Assembly (NCBI RefSeq): GCF_047607725.1
Contig: NZ_JBLKSS010000025.1
Coordinates: forward strand, 1-25,739
Length of the DNA stretch: 25,739 nt
Reading direction: 5' to 3'
From: JBLKSS01 sp047607725
Lineage (GTDB): Bacteria > Pseudomonadota > Gammaproteobacteria > Enterobacterales > Enterobacteriaceae
Made by a program: the position numbers and the translations under genes. Shown here piece by piece: positions 7,092-15,085 of the stretch (positions within the stretch are counted from its first letter, which is position 1; each line of letters opens with the position of its first letter). The notes beneath the pieces were generated by a model. The model worked only from the letters and a program-made list of their open reading frames with translations, had not been told where the DNA came from and searched no databases.

Positions 7092-8857
7092 TCAATAGCC
7101 GGCCGTCAGATCATCCTGGGTACGCGGATCCGAGGCGCCGGCCAGCGTACCGTCCGGCAGACGCATAATACTCTGGACACTGCCCATCACCGGTTTTATC
7201 GCTATAGGCTGACCTTTTTCCCGCAACAGGCGAAGCGTGTCGGGGCTGAACCCCTTTTCCAGGCGTAACTCATTGGGCGTCCACTGTTGATGGAATCGCG
7301 CCGCCGCCGTAGCCTCGGCGATATTCATACCAAAATCGATGGTGTTGACCACCATTTGCAGCACGGTGGTGATGATATGGCTACCGCCCGGACTGCCGGT
7401 GACTAGCCAAATTTTACCGTCCTTGACCACCAGGGTCGGCGACATGGAGGAAAGGGGGCGTTTGCGCGGGGCAATGGCGTTGGCGTCTGCGCCTATCAGG
7501 CCAAAAATATTGGGCGAGCCGGGTTTAGCGGAAAAATCATCCATTTCATTGTTCAGCAAAATACCGCTGTTGCCAGCCATAATACCGCGGCCGAAGTAAG
7601 TATTAAGCGTATAGGTGACCGCTACCGCGAATCCGTTTTTATCGACCACCGAGTAGTGGGTGGTTTGATCGCTCTCATAAGGCGGCAATTGCCCAGGTCG
7701 AATGGCGGAAGAGGGCCGCGCATGGTTCAGGTCGATACGCTGCGCCAGCGTTTTAGCATAGGCCTTGCTAATCAGGGCCTGCACGGGAACCGAGACAAAG
7801 TCCGGGTCGCCCAGGTACTGCGAACGATCGGCGTAGGCATATTTCATTGCTTCTGACATCACCTGTATCGCGTATCGCGTATCGCGTTGGCGTTGCCGGC
7901 CCCCATTTTCGCCAGATCGAAATTCTCCAGAATGTTCAGGATCTGAATGATATGCACACCGCCGGAGGACGGCGGCGGCATGGAATAGATTTGATAACCA
8001 CGATAGCTGCCCACCACCGGCCGGCGCTCCACCGCTTGATAATTGGCCAGATCCTGGCAGTTAATCAGGCCGCCGCACCGGCGCATCTCTGCGACAATCT
8101 GGCTGGCGATGTCCCCGTGATAAAACGCGCGCGGTCCCTGATGGGCAATAAGTGTTAAACTGTGGGCCAACTGCGGCTGCCGCAGCCTCTCCCCCGCGGC
8201 ATAGGGCTGCCCGTTCGCTTTAAAAAAAACGGCGCGGCTGTTGGCATAATGAACCAGATTTTCCCGGCCATAATGGGCCAAATCACCCGCCAGCGCCTGA
8301 TTGACGATGAAACCCTGTTTCGCCAGCCCAATCGCCTGCCGCATTACCCGCGCCAAATCCATTGAGCCGTAGCGGCTAAGCGCCATGGTCAGACCCGCTA
8401 CGGTCCCTGGCGTACCTGAGGCCAGCGGGCTGGTCAGGGAGAGCCGACTGTCGGCATTACCATCGGCGCCAATAAACATCGTGCGCGTGGCGCCCTGCGG
8501 CGCCATCTCGCGGAAATCGATCGCCACGGTCTGCCCAGCCGGCGTACGCAGCAGCATGAAGCCGCCGCCGCCCAAATTACCGGCCTGGGGATGGATGACC
8601 GCCAGCGCGAACCCCACCGCCACCACGGCATCAACCGCATTCCCGCCCTGGCGCAGGATAGCCACCCCCACCTCGGTCGCCGTTTTATCCACGCTCGCCA
8701 CCATGCCGTGGGGCGCGGTAACGGGATGAAAGATATCGTTTTCAACGCCGTAGCTAAGCGGTGCCGCAGTCTGCGCCTGTGCAAATGGCGCAGCCGCCAC
8801 CAGCAACGTCAGCGCCATGATACAGACCTTAACGCGCGGCAAGGAAGATAACCTCAT
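7092..8857 (-). pseudogene. ggt: Gamma-glutamyltranspeptidase, frameshifted
   Basis: Ggt is a periplasmic enzyme that cleaves glutathione and other gamma-glutamyl compounds; its precursor cuts itself into two subunits at a threonine. The first part (7859-8857, 332 codons) has a signal peptide (MRLSSLPRVKVCIMALTLLV then AQA) and GGNAVDAVVAVGFALAV. The second (7092-7862) carries the self-processing and catalytic threonine in QTTHYSVVDK and the LSSMSPT and GSPGGS motifs. They lie in different frames. Between them the 7-mer GTATCGC (plus strand) occurs three times (7865-7885). Removing two copies (14 bp) restores a single frame of 583 codons, close to E. coli Ggt (580 aa), reading ANAIQVMSEAMKYAYADRS across the join, as in E. 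coli. It sits upstream of yhhA and ugpQ as in E. coli. Confidence 0.93.
7865..7885. repeat. Three tandem copies of a 7-bp unit inside ggt
   Basis: GTATCGC is repeated three times without interruption (7865-7871, 7872-7878, 7879-7885). Homology with other Ggt proteins indicates one copy in the ancestral gene, so the array expanded by two units, shifting the frame by 14 bp. Confidence 0.9.
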
Positions 8858-8999
8858 AATGACTTCTGTCGATGAATGATGGGCTAATCATTGATACGTT
8901 ACCAATATCCCCTCTCTTTTCCATCAATGATTGGCCGAACACCGGCATATTGCGCGTTTAAGGTGTAAGATAAGCTATGAATTCCGGCAGGAGAGCATC

Positions 9000-9254
9000 A
9001 TGAAAAAATACCTGGTGACACTGGGTTGGGCAGCACCGCTTCTATTGCTCGCACCGCTGGCGCTGGCGGCGACAAAACCGCGGCCACCGGTGGAGAATCC
9101 CCCCAATCGGGCGCAGCAACAGTTGCAGAACCATATGGACAATAGCGCTCAACAGCAGAAAACCCGCTTTCAGCAGCAAACCCAACAGCAGCGTCAGCAA
9201 CTGCAGCAGCAGCAGGAAGCCAACCAGCAGCGCACGCGGCGAAATCAACCTTAG
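9000..9254 (+). CDS. yhhA: Small exported glutamine-rich protein, DUF2756 (YhhA-like)
   Basis: The 84-residue product starts at an ATG preceded by GCAGGAGAGC. It has a clear Sec signal peptide (MKKYLVTLGWAAPLLLLAPL, cut after ALA near residue 20), then a short proline-rich stretch and a glutamine-rich, probably coiled segment dominated by QQQ. There is no cysteine at the cleavage site, so it is not a lipoprotein. Composition and position between ggt and ugpQ match E. coli yhhA, divergent from ggt. E. coli YhhA is about 146 residues, so this copy is much shorter, either a lineage variant or a truncation. Function in the family is unknown. Identification is mainly by context and composition. 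Confidence 0.7.
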   Translation: MKKYLVTLGWAAPLLLLAPLALAATKPRPPVENPPNRAQQQLQNHMDNSAQQQKTRFQQQTQQQRQQLQQQQEANQQRTRRNQP

Positions 9255-9299
9255 CAGTCGGTGTGGCGCACCCGGGGCGCGGACGGGCATCGCCGCGAA

Positions 9300-9360
9300 C
9301 GCAATAGGCGACGTAATCAGCATTTATCAGGTCAATACGGTGGCTACAATTGGCATCGTC
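9300..9360 (-). pseudogene. Second, degenerate copy of the ugpQ 3' end
   Basis: The minus strand reads DDANCSHRIDLINADYVAY, which parallels the ugpQ tail 100 bp away (VDTLCTDRIDLIDADFANS). On the plus strand ATCAGGTCAAT-CGGT recurs in both places. It looks like a partial tandem duplication of the end of ugpQ, now diverged. It is short, so chance similarity is not fully excluded. Confidence 0.5.
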
Positions 9361-9402
9361 GCTTAGCCGGCAAAGGGCGCGGAGGGATGGCGTAACCGAG
9401 CG

Positions 9403-9439
9403 GAGGCTGAGCGGCGCTAACCGCCCGCGTCTCAGCCTC
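9403..9439. repeat. Inverted repeat at the ugpQ 3' end
   Basis: GAGGCTGAG and CTCAGCCTC form a perfect 9-bp stem around a 19-base GC-rich loop that can itself pair (GCGG/CCGC). It overlaps the ugpQ stop codon and lies downstream of yhhA, so it may have served as a bidirectional 3' end. No T tract is present. Confidence 0.45.
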
Positions 9440-9565
9440 AAGAATTGGCGAAGTCAGCGTCAATCAGGTCAATGCGGTCGGTGCAAAGGGTATCCACGCC
9501 CCAGCCCAGCAGCGCGCGGGCGCGGTAGGGGCTGTTAACGGTCCAGGCCAGAATATGCAGCCAGC
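9438..9565 (-). pseudogene. ugpQ: Glycerophosphodiester phosphodiesterase, C-terminal remnant
   Basis: UgpQ hydrolyses glycerophosphodiesters to glycerol-3-phosphate in the cytoplasm. Only about 41 codons remain: LHILAWTVNSPYRARALLGW, then GVDTLCTDRIDLIDADF and a TGA at 9438-9440. This matches the E. coli UgpQ end (VLAYTVNKPQHAAELLRWGVD). The frame is cut at 9565 by the inverted-repeat element 9566-9903. The sequence beyond that element does not continue ugpQ, so the rest has been lost or moved. The catalytic N-terminal part is absent, so this is not functional. Confidence 0.85.
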
Positions 9566-9903
9566 GTAAGCGCCCCGTGGAGGGCGTCTTGAATTATTGG
9601 TGGGTTTGTTGTATGAGACAGTAAACCTACGTTACACGCTTATCCTCATTGCATTTTCATATTGTATTGATTTTAATATCTTTTATTTCCATCCCGGTTT
9701 GAGTGATATGAAATTAGTGGTTCTGAAGTTTGTGATAGTGTCCATTAAAATTTAAGTGGACACTATCATCACCGGATTATCCATGATCTGACAGCCGTCC
9801 CTTATAGGATGCGGGTTCACTAGGCATCGTAGTGGAACATATTCTTACCGGGCCATACAACAAACCTACCAATAATTCAAGACGTCCTCCACGGGGCGCT
9901 TAC
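9566..9903. mobile_element. 338-bp MITE-like element with 50-bp inverted ends (IS66-like tips)
   Basis: The ends 9566-9615 and 9854-9903 are inverted repeats of 50 bp with two mismatches. Both begin GTAAGCGCCCCGTGGAGG, and GTAAGCG is the tip typical of IS66-family elements. The inside has no coding frame but does have a second palindrome (stem TGATAGTGTCCA / TGGACACTATCA, 9733-9768). It is therefore probably a non-autonomous element moved by an IS66-type transposase. The flanking 8-mers (GCAGCCAGC side, TTCGGCCAC side) do not form a target duplication. A related right end occurs at about 25622-25674. Confidence 0.8.
9733..9768. repeat. Internal palindrome of the MITE-like element
   Basis: A 12-bp perfect stem, TGATAGTGTCCA and TGGACACTATCA, surrounds a 12-base AT-only or nearly AT-only loop. 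A degenerate echo (GATGTCCATTATT...AATGGGC) occurs within 25588-25615, which supports common descent of the two elements. Confidence 0.65.
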
Positions 9904-10078
9904 TTCGGCCACTGCCCTAAGCGGCTTTTCGCAACGGCGTCCTAAACGGGCGAAGGGGACACGGTCGGCGCCGCGGCGTCAATGGCCGTCCCGGGCGGTC
10001 TGTATGGCCCGCCCCGCAACGGCCGCGTCAGGCCGCTGCCGGCGTGACGCCCTGAAAGGTCGGGGCGCCGAGGACAGG

Positions 10079-10720
10079 TTATTGCGGATAATGTTTTTGA
10101 TCGTACTCACACAGATCTTCAATCAGGCAGGAGCCGCAGCGCGGTTTGCGGGCGATGCAAGTATAGCGGCCGTGGAGAATAAACCAGTGGTGGCAATCGA
10201 CCTGAAACGCTTTTGGCACGACGGCCAACAGCTTTTGCTCCACCGCTTCCACGTCTTTGCCAACCGCAAAGCGAGTACGGTTGGCGACGCGGAAGATATG
10301 GGTATCCACGGCAATCGTCGGCCAGCCGAAAGCGGTATTAAGCACGACATTGGCGGTTTTGCGCCCGACGCCCGGCAGCGCCTCCAGCGCGGCGCGGTCC
10401 TCCGGTACCTCGCCCTCGTGCCGTTCTAGCAGCAGCCGGCAGGTTTTAATGATATTTTCCGCTTTGCTGTTAAAGAGTCCTATCGATTTGATATAGCTTT
10501 TGACGCCGTCCTCCCCCAGCGCCAGCATGGCCTGCGGCGTGTTGGCCACCGGGAATAACAGGTTGGTGGCCTTATTGACGCTGACATCGGTGGCCTGGGC
10601 GGAGAGCAGTACCGCAATCAATAGCTCGAAAGGCGAACGGTACACCAACTCGGTGGTGGGATGAGGATTATTGGCCTGCTGCAGGCGACAAAGAATGTCA
10701 TAACGCTTGGTTTTATTCAT
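10079..10720 (-). CDS. nth: Endonuclease III, DNA glycosylase/AP lyase
   Basis: Nth removes oxidised pyrimidines and nicks the abasic site in base-excision repair. The 213-residue product matches E. coli Nth (211 aa) throughout. It has the helix-hairpin-helix LPGVGRKTANVV with catalytic Lys121, and catalytic Asp139 in IAVDTHIFRV. It also has the C-terminal [4Fe-4S] loop with the C-x6-C-x2-C-x5-C spacing (CIARKPRCGSCLIEDLC). The ATG at 10718-10720 overlaps the end of rsxE by 8 bases, so translation is probably coupled and it is the last gene of the rsx run, as in E. coli. There is no lesion. The 175 bp to its left (9904-10078) show no gene and do not resemble dtpA, the E. coli neighbour. Confidence 0.98.
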   Translation of the reverse strand: MNKTKRYDILCRLQQANNPHPTTELVYRSPFELLIAVLLSAQATDVSVNKATNLLFPVANTPQAMLALGEDGVKSYIKSIGLFNSKAENIIKTCRLLLERHEGEVPEDRAALEALPGVGRKTANVVLNTAFGWPTIAVDTHIFRVANRTRFAVGKDVEAVEQKLLAVVPKAFQVDCHHWFILHGRYTCIARKPRCGSCLIEDLCEYDQKHYPQ

Positions 10721-11411
10721 CGGCTAATGGCTGTCCCTGTTGCAGCACTACCGGTCGGGTCGCCTTCGGCTGCCTGGCTTTCATGCGTTGATCAATAAGG
10801 TATTTTCCCGCCAGCATAAAGCCTAGGCCGATAAACGCGCCGGGCGGCAGCATCGCCAGCAAAAACGGCGTGTCGGTGTGAAACACCTCGATGCGCAGCA
10901 CGCGCGCCCAGCCGCCCAGCAATTGATCGGCGCCATCGAACAGCGTGCCGTTACCGAGGAGCTCACGCAGGGCGCCGAGAAGGAGCAACGCGCAGGTTGA
11001 GCCCAGTCCGATGGCGAAACCGTCCAGCGCCGCCAGCGACGGCGGCCGCTGTGAGGCAAAGGCTTCCGCCCGACCGATGACGATGCAATTGGTGACGATG
11101 AGGGGAATGAAAATGCCGAGAGATTGATAAAGGCCAAACGCGTAGGCGTTAATAAGCATCTGTACCGTTGAGACGACCGAGGCGATTATCATCACATAAA
11201 TAGGAATGCGGATTTGGCCCGGGATCCAGCGGCGCAGGGCCGACACCGCGGTATTGGTACAAACCAGCACCAGCGTGGTGGCAAGCCCCAGTCCGAGCGC
11301 GTTGGTGGCGGTGTTCGATACCGCCAGCAGCGGACACAGTCCCAGTAACTGTACCAGCGACGAGTTATTGCGCCACAGGCCCTCGATGATGATGTGTTTC
11401 GCTTCATTCAT
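10713..11411 (-). CDS. rsxE: Electron transport complex subunit RsxE (RnfE family)
   Basis: RsxE is an integral membrane subunit of the Rsx/Rnf complex, which in E. coli uses NADH-derived electrons to keep SoxR reduced. The 232-residue product (E. coli 231) has about six membrane helices. It carries the family signatures WRNNSSLVQLLGLCPLLAV, PLIVTNCIVIGRAEAFA and MLPPGAFIGLGFMLAGKYLI. The C-terminus is a short charged, glutamine-rich tail. It overlaps rsxG by 8 bases at its start and nth by 8 bases at its end, showing a tight operon. Intact. Confidence 0.98.
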   Translation of the reverse strand: MNEAKHIIIEGLWRNNSSLVQLLGLCPLLAVSNTATNALGLGLATTLVLVCTNTAVSALRRWIPGQIRIPIYVMIIASVVSTVQMLINAYAFGLYQSLGIFIPLIVTNCIVIGRAEAFASQRPPSLAALDGFAIGLGSTCALLLLGALRELLGNGTLFDGADQLLGGWARVLRIEVFHTDTPFLLAMLPPGAFIGLGFMLAGKYLIDQRMKARQPKATRPVVLQQGQPLADE

Positions 11412-12024
11412 GCGGCATCTGCTCCAGCGCGTTAAGGTTCTTTTTCAAAAAGCCGGCGGTGCGTTTTACGCCATTGACCACTGCCCGCGGAGTAATGGTG
11501 GCGCCGGTGAACTGATCGAACATACCACCGTCTTTCTTTACCGCCCAACTTTTGTCGTTATCCGAGCGCAGGGATTTGCCGCTAAAGTGGGTGATCCAAT
11601 CCGAAATGCACAGCTCGATTTTGTCGCCCAGTCCCGGCGTCTCATGATGGCGCGTCACCCGGGCGCCCAATACATTGCCGGAGAAATCCGCGCCAATCAG
11701 TAACTCGATGGCGCCGGAATAGCCGTCCGGCGTGGTGGACTCCACCGCTGCCGCTACCGGCGTGCCATCTTTGCGCGCCAAATAAAGCCGGTGCGGCGCG
11801 CTGCTGCCGAGTGCCGGGTCGGTCACCAGATAACACTCGTCCAGCAGTTGGTTATTATAAAGATTCGGCGGCACCACCTGATCGAGCAATTGCATTTGCT
11901 GCCTGGCCGCCTGCCGTTCAATGGTACTTGTGGTCAGGCTATTGACCAGCGCCGTCAGCCCGGTGGCGAGGGCGGCGAATACGGCAAGGGTCGTGCCGTG
12001 CTTCCTCATTATTGTCTCTAACAT
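11404..12024 (-). CDS. rsxG: Electron transport complex subunit RsxG, FMN-bearing
   Basis: RsxG is a membrane-anchored periplasmic flavoprotein of the complex. The 206-residue product has one N-terminal membrane helix (about 8-30) and an FMN-binding domain. The covalent FMN attachment motif is FTGATITP, with the acceptor Thr176, as in other RnfG/RsxG proteins modified by ApbE; ETPGLGDKIE is also conserved. The frame extends 8 codons further upstream, but I chose the ATG at 12022-12024 (MLETIMRKHG) because it aligns with E. coli and has GGAAGGTAGG just before it. It begins 10 bases after the rsxD stop. Confidence 0.97.
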   Translation of the reverse strand: MLETIMRKHGTTLAVFAALATGLTALVNSLTTSTIERQAARQQMQLLDQVVPPNLYNNQLLDECYLVTDPALGSSAPHRLYLARKDGTPVAAAVESTTPDGYSGAIELLIGADFSGNVLGARVTRHHETPGLGDKIELCISDWITHFSGKSLRSDNDKSWAVKKDGGMFDQFTGATITPRAVVNGVKRTAGFLKKNLNALEQMPHE

Positions 12025-12034
12025 CCTACCTTCC

Positions 12035-13075
12035 TTAGCGATGGCCATATGCGCGCGGCTGAGTGTAGTGATCGATCAGCGGCACGCAGATATTGGCCAG
12101 CAGTACGGCGAAGGCCACGCCATCAGGGTAACCTCCCCAGGTACGGATAAGCCATACCAACAGACCCGTTAACGCGCCAAAGAAAAGCCGCCCTTTGACG
12201 GTGGTCGCGGCGGTGACCGGGTCGGTGGCAATGAAAAACGCACCCAGCATCGTAGCGCCGGAAAACAGGTGCAGTAAAGGCGGTGCGCTTACCGCTGGCG
12301 CCAGCCAATGCCCGAGACCGGCGCAAATCAGCATGGCGGCAAGGACGCTAAGGGGAATATGCCAGCTAATTACCCGCCGCCAGATCAGATATAGCCCACC
12401 CAGTAAAAAGCCAATATTGGCCCAGGTCCATCCCGCGCTCGTCTGCCAGTCCCAGCGGTAGTTTACCGCGGTCAGCGTGCAGGTACGCAGGTCGGTTTTA
12501 AAACCGTCGAGCGGGGTAGCCTGGGTAACGCCATCGACGGTGGCGCGCAGTTGGGCGAGCGTCAGACCGTCCGGCGTGGCGCCGGTAAAGATAAGCGCCA
12601 TACTGTCGGTCGGGGAGGCCGGATGCAGCAGCAGGCTTTGCGGCGGCGACCAGCTGGTCATCTGTACCGGGAAGGAAATCAATAGCACCACATATCCCAC
12701 CATGGCCGGATTGAAGGGATTATGGCCGAGCCCGCCGTACAGCTGTTTGGCGATAATAATCGCGAACGCCGTCGCCAGGACTATCATCCACCACGGTCCC
12801 AGCGGCGGCAAACTCAGCGCCAGCAGAAGGGCGGTAAGCAGGGCGGATCCATCGCTAAGCCGGTCCGCCAGCGGCTGACGGCGCAGCTTGAGCACCACAC
12901 CCTCGGCAATCAGCGCGGTGGCGCAGGCCAACGCCAGTTGAATAACGATGCCACTGCCGAAAAAATACGCTAATGCCGCCAGCCCGGGCAGGCAGGCAGG
13001 CATGACCTGAATCATGATTTGCCGGGTGGTCTGCCGGTTATGGGTGAAGGGGGAGCTTGCAATTCTAAACGCCAT
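12035..13075 (-). CDS. rsxD: Electron transport complex subunit RsxD (NqrB/RnfD family)
   Basis: RsxD is a polytopic membrane subunit carrying covalent FMN. The 346-residue product has about nine hydrophobic helices and the family landmarks KQLYGGLGHNPFNPAMVGY, GATMLGAFFIATDPVTA and RTWGGYPDGVAFAVLLANI. The FMN-acceptor threonine corresponds to Thr187, in VDGVTQATPLDGF. The motif here reads T-Q-A-T rather than the common S-G-A-T. The start ATG directly follows the rsxC stop (TAG at 13076-13078), with GAGGA as ribosome binding site inside rsxC. Intact. Confidence 0.97.
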   Translation of the reverse strand: MAFRIASSPFTHNRQTTRQIMIQVMPACLPGLAALAYFFGSGIVIQLALACATALIAEGVVLKLRRQPLADRLSDGSALLTALLLALSLPPLGPWWMIVLATAFAIIIAKQLYGGLGHNPFNPAMVGYVVLLISFPVQMTSWSPPQSLLLHPASPTDSMALIFTGATPDGLTLAQLRATVDGVTQATPLDGFKTDLRTCTLTAVNYRWDWQTSAGWTWANIGFLLGGLYLIWRRVISWHIPLSVLAAMLICAGLGHWLAPAVSAPPLLHLFSGATMLGAFFIATDPVTAATTVKGRLFFGALTGLLVWLIRTWGGYPDGVAFAVLLANICVPLIDHYTQPRAYGHR

Positions 13076-15085
13076 CTAGTCCTCTTCAGACGAAATTGTG
13101 GTCGCGGCGGCAACATTATGCTCCGCTTTCTGCCGGGCGGGGATCGCCGCGCCGGCGGCGAGCGCAGGATGTGACGCCGCGCTTGCCGCAGAGGCAATCA
13201 TCGATTTCATGACATTGTCACTTATGGCGCTATCGCCGTCTGCTGATGGCCGGGTTGTTTCGCGCCGTGGTGGTGGCGCGGTTGCCTGGGCCGCTTGCCG
13301 CCGGGCTTTGACCCGGGCGATAGCGGCGGCAACAGCCTCCTTGGGCGGATCGGCATTGACCACGCTAGGCGATGCGGCGTGGTGAACGGGGGCAGCAGCC
13401 CCGTGATTATCGCGCGTTGGCGACGGGGTTAATGCGCTGGGGGGTGTCGTCGCCGTGTCGGCGACAGTGACGTTGTCACTCAAGATGTTATCTCCGGTAG
13501 GTCGGCACGGGGTGTTTTCCTGCGGCGGCCGCGCGGCGGCGGAGGCATTTTGCGGCGAACCGTCCGGCGTGGCGGCGTTGACTGGCTCTGGGCTGTCCAG
13601 CGCGCCGGGGGCCGGAACGGCGGCAGCATCGAGTTTCACCGTTGCCTGCTGATGGCGGGCGAGCCTTTGTTGTTTTTCCCGCTCGCGCCGTGCCAACTTC
13701 GCTTCATAGCGCGCTTTGGCCTGCGCCGCGCGCCGCGCTTCATCGTCTAGCGCGCGGATTTCCGCTTTCTGCTGGCGATAATAATGTACCAGCGGAATAT
13801 TGCTGGGGCAGACATAGGCGCAGGCGCCACATTCAATGCAATCAAACAAGTGATGCTGGCGGGCCTTATCGTGCTCTTGCCCGCGGCTGAACCAATAGAG
13901 TTGCTGCGGCAGCAGACTGGCCGGGCAGGCATCCGCGCACCGACTGCAGCGGATACAGCTTTGCTCCGGCTCGGTCGGCGCCAGTTCACGCTCGGACGGT
14001 GCCAGCAGGCAGTTGCTGATTTTAACCACCGGCACGTCCAGCGCCGGTAAGGTAAAGCCCATTAGCGGCCCACCCATTATAACGATCGGTTGTGCGGCGG
14101 GCGTGAAGCCGGCGTGGGTGAGCAGGTGGCTTACCGGCGTACCAAGGCGTGCCCAGACATTGCCCGGCCGCGCCAGCGCTTCGCCGGTCAGCGTCACCAC
14201 GCGCTCGGTCAGCGCTTCGCCATCAATAATCGCCCGCTTGATGGCATAGACGGTACCCACGTTCAACATCGCCACGCCGATAGCGGCGGAATGTTGCCCT
14301 ACGGGCACCTCTTTGCCGGTCAAAATTTTGGTTAATTGCTTTGCGCCACCGGAAGGATATTTGGTGGGAATGACCCGCAGTTCACCGACCGGGCAATCGC
14401 GAAGCGCGGCTTTCAGGGCGGTAATCGCGTCGGGTTTGTTGTCCTCAGCACCCAGCAGCAGGCGCTGCGGTTGCAGCATATGGCGCAAGATGGCCATGCC
14501 GGTGACAATGTCACCGGCATGTTCTTGCATGAGCCGATCGTCGGCGGTGATATAAGGCTCGCATTCGGCGCCGTTGATAATGAGGGTCTCTACCCCAGGC
14601 ATCCCGCCGCTAAGTTTGGCCGCGGTGGGAAAGCCCGCGCCGCCCAGACCCGCGATTCCGCTCTGGTGGATACGATCGAGCAGCTGCGCCGGCGAACATT
14701 GGCGGAAATCCGCCAGCGGCTGACGCGCTACCCAGCGGTCGTCGCCGTCGGGCAATAAAATAACGCTTAACTCCGCCAACCCCGACGGATGCGCGGTCCG
14801 GTGCGGCGTAATCGCCGCGATGGTGCCGGAAGTGGGGGCGTGTACCGGCAAGGTTCGGCCGCTGCCTGCGGTCAAAGGCTGGCCCCGCAGGACTTGCTCG
14901 CCGGCCGTCACCCGCAATTCTCCCTCCGGGCCCAAATGCTGTTTCAGGGGGATAATCAGTTTGTCGGGCAGCGGCAAAGAATTGAGCGCCACACCGCTGG
15001 ACTGGCTTTTCATCTCGGGAGGATGGATGCCGCCCGGGAAATCCCAGAGTCGCTGTTTGCGCAGGGCGGACAATAAATTAAACAT
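13076..15085 (-). CDS. rsxC: Electron transport complex subunit RsxC, NADH-oxidising iron-sulfur flavoprotein
   Basis: RsxC (RnfC) is the peripheral cytoplasmic subunit that takes electrons from NADH. The 669-residue product starts at MFNLLSALRKQRLWDF (ATG 15083-15085, preceded by CAGGAGCAAC). It has the NADH/FMN region with GVAGLGGAGFPT-like GIAGLGGAGFPTAAK, IINGAECEPYITADDRLM and PTKYPSGGAKQL. Two [4Fe-4S] motifs, CIRCSRCADACP and CIECGACAYVCP, follow near residues 375 and 415. After about residue 455 comes a low-complexity alanine/proline-rich tail. E. coli has several near-identical alanine-rich repeats in this tail; here only one clear KEAVAAAIARVKARR unit remains, and two SDNV-containing segments echo each other. 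It overlaps rsxB by 8 bases. The open frame beyond 15085 is not used. Confidence 0.97.
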   Translation of the reverse strand: MFNLLSALRKQRLWDFPGGIHPPEMKSQSSGVALNSLPLPDKLIIPLKQHLGPEGELRVTAGEQVLRGQPLTAGSGRTLPVHAPTSGTIAAITPHRTAHPSGLAELSVILLPDGDDRWVARQPLADFRQCSPAQLLDRIHQSGIAGLGGAGFPTAAKLSGGMPGVETLIINGAECEPYITADDRLMQEHAGDIVTGMAILRHMLQPQRLLLGAEDNKPDAITALKAALRDCPVGELRVIPTKYPSGGAKQLTKILTGKEVPVGQHSAAIGVAMLNVGTVYAIKRAIIDGEALTERVVTLTGEALARPGNVWARLGTPVSHLLTHAGFTPAAQPIVIMGGPLMGFTLPALDVPVVKISNCLLAPSERELAPTEPEQSCIRCSRCADACPASLLPQQLYWFSRGQEHDKARQHHLFDCIECGACAYVCPSNIPLVHYYRQQKAEIRALDDEARRAAQAKARYEAKLARREREKQQRLARHQQATVKLDAAAVPAPGALDSPEPVNAATPDGSPQNASAAARPPQENTPCRPTGDNILSDNVTVADTATTPPSALTPSPTRDNHGAAAPVHHAASPSVVNADPPKEAVAAAIARVKARRQAAQATAPPPRRETTRPSADGDSAISDNVMKSMIASAASAASHPALAAGAAIPARQKAEHNVAAATTISSEED

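Noticed and set aside
8998..9441. 147-codon minus-strand frame opposite yhhA
   Set aside because: Mostly antisense to the glutamine-rich yhhA; only the short RIDLI segment near 9300-9360 has meaning, as a ugpQ echo.
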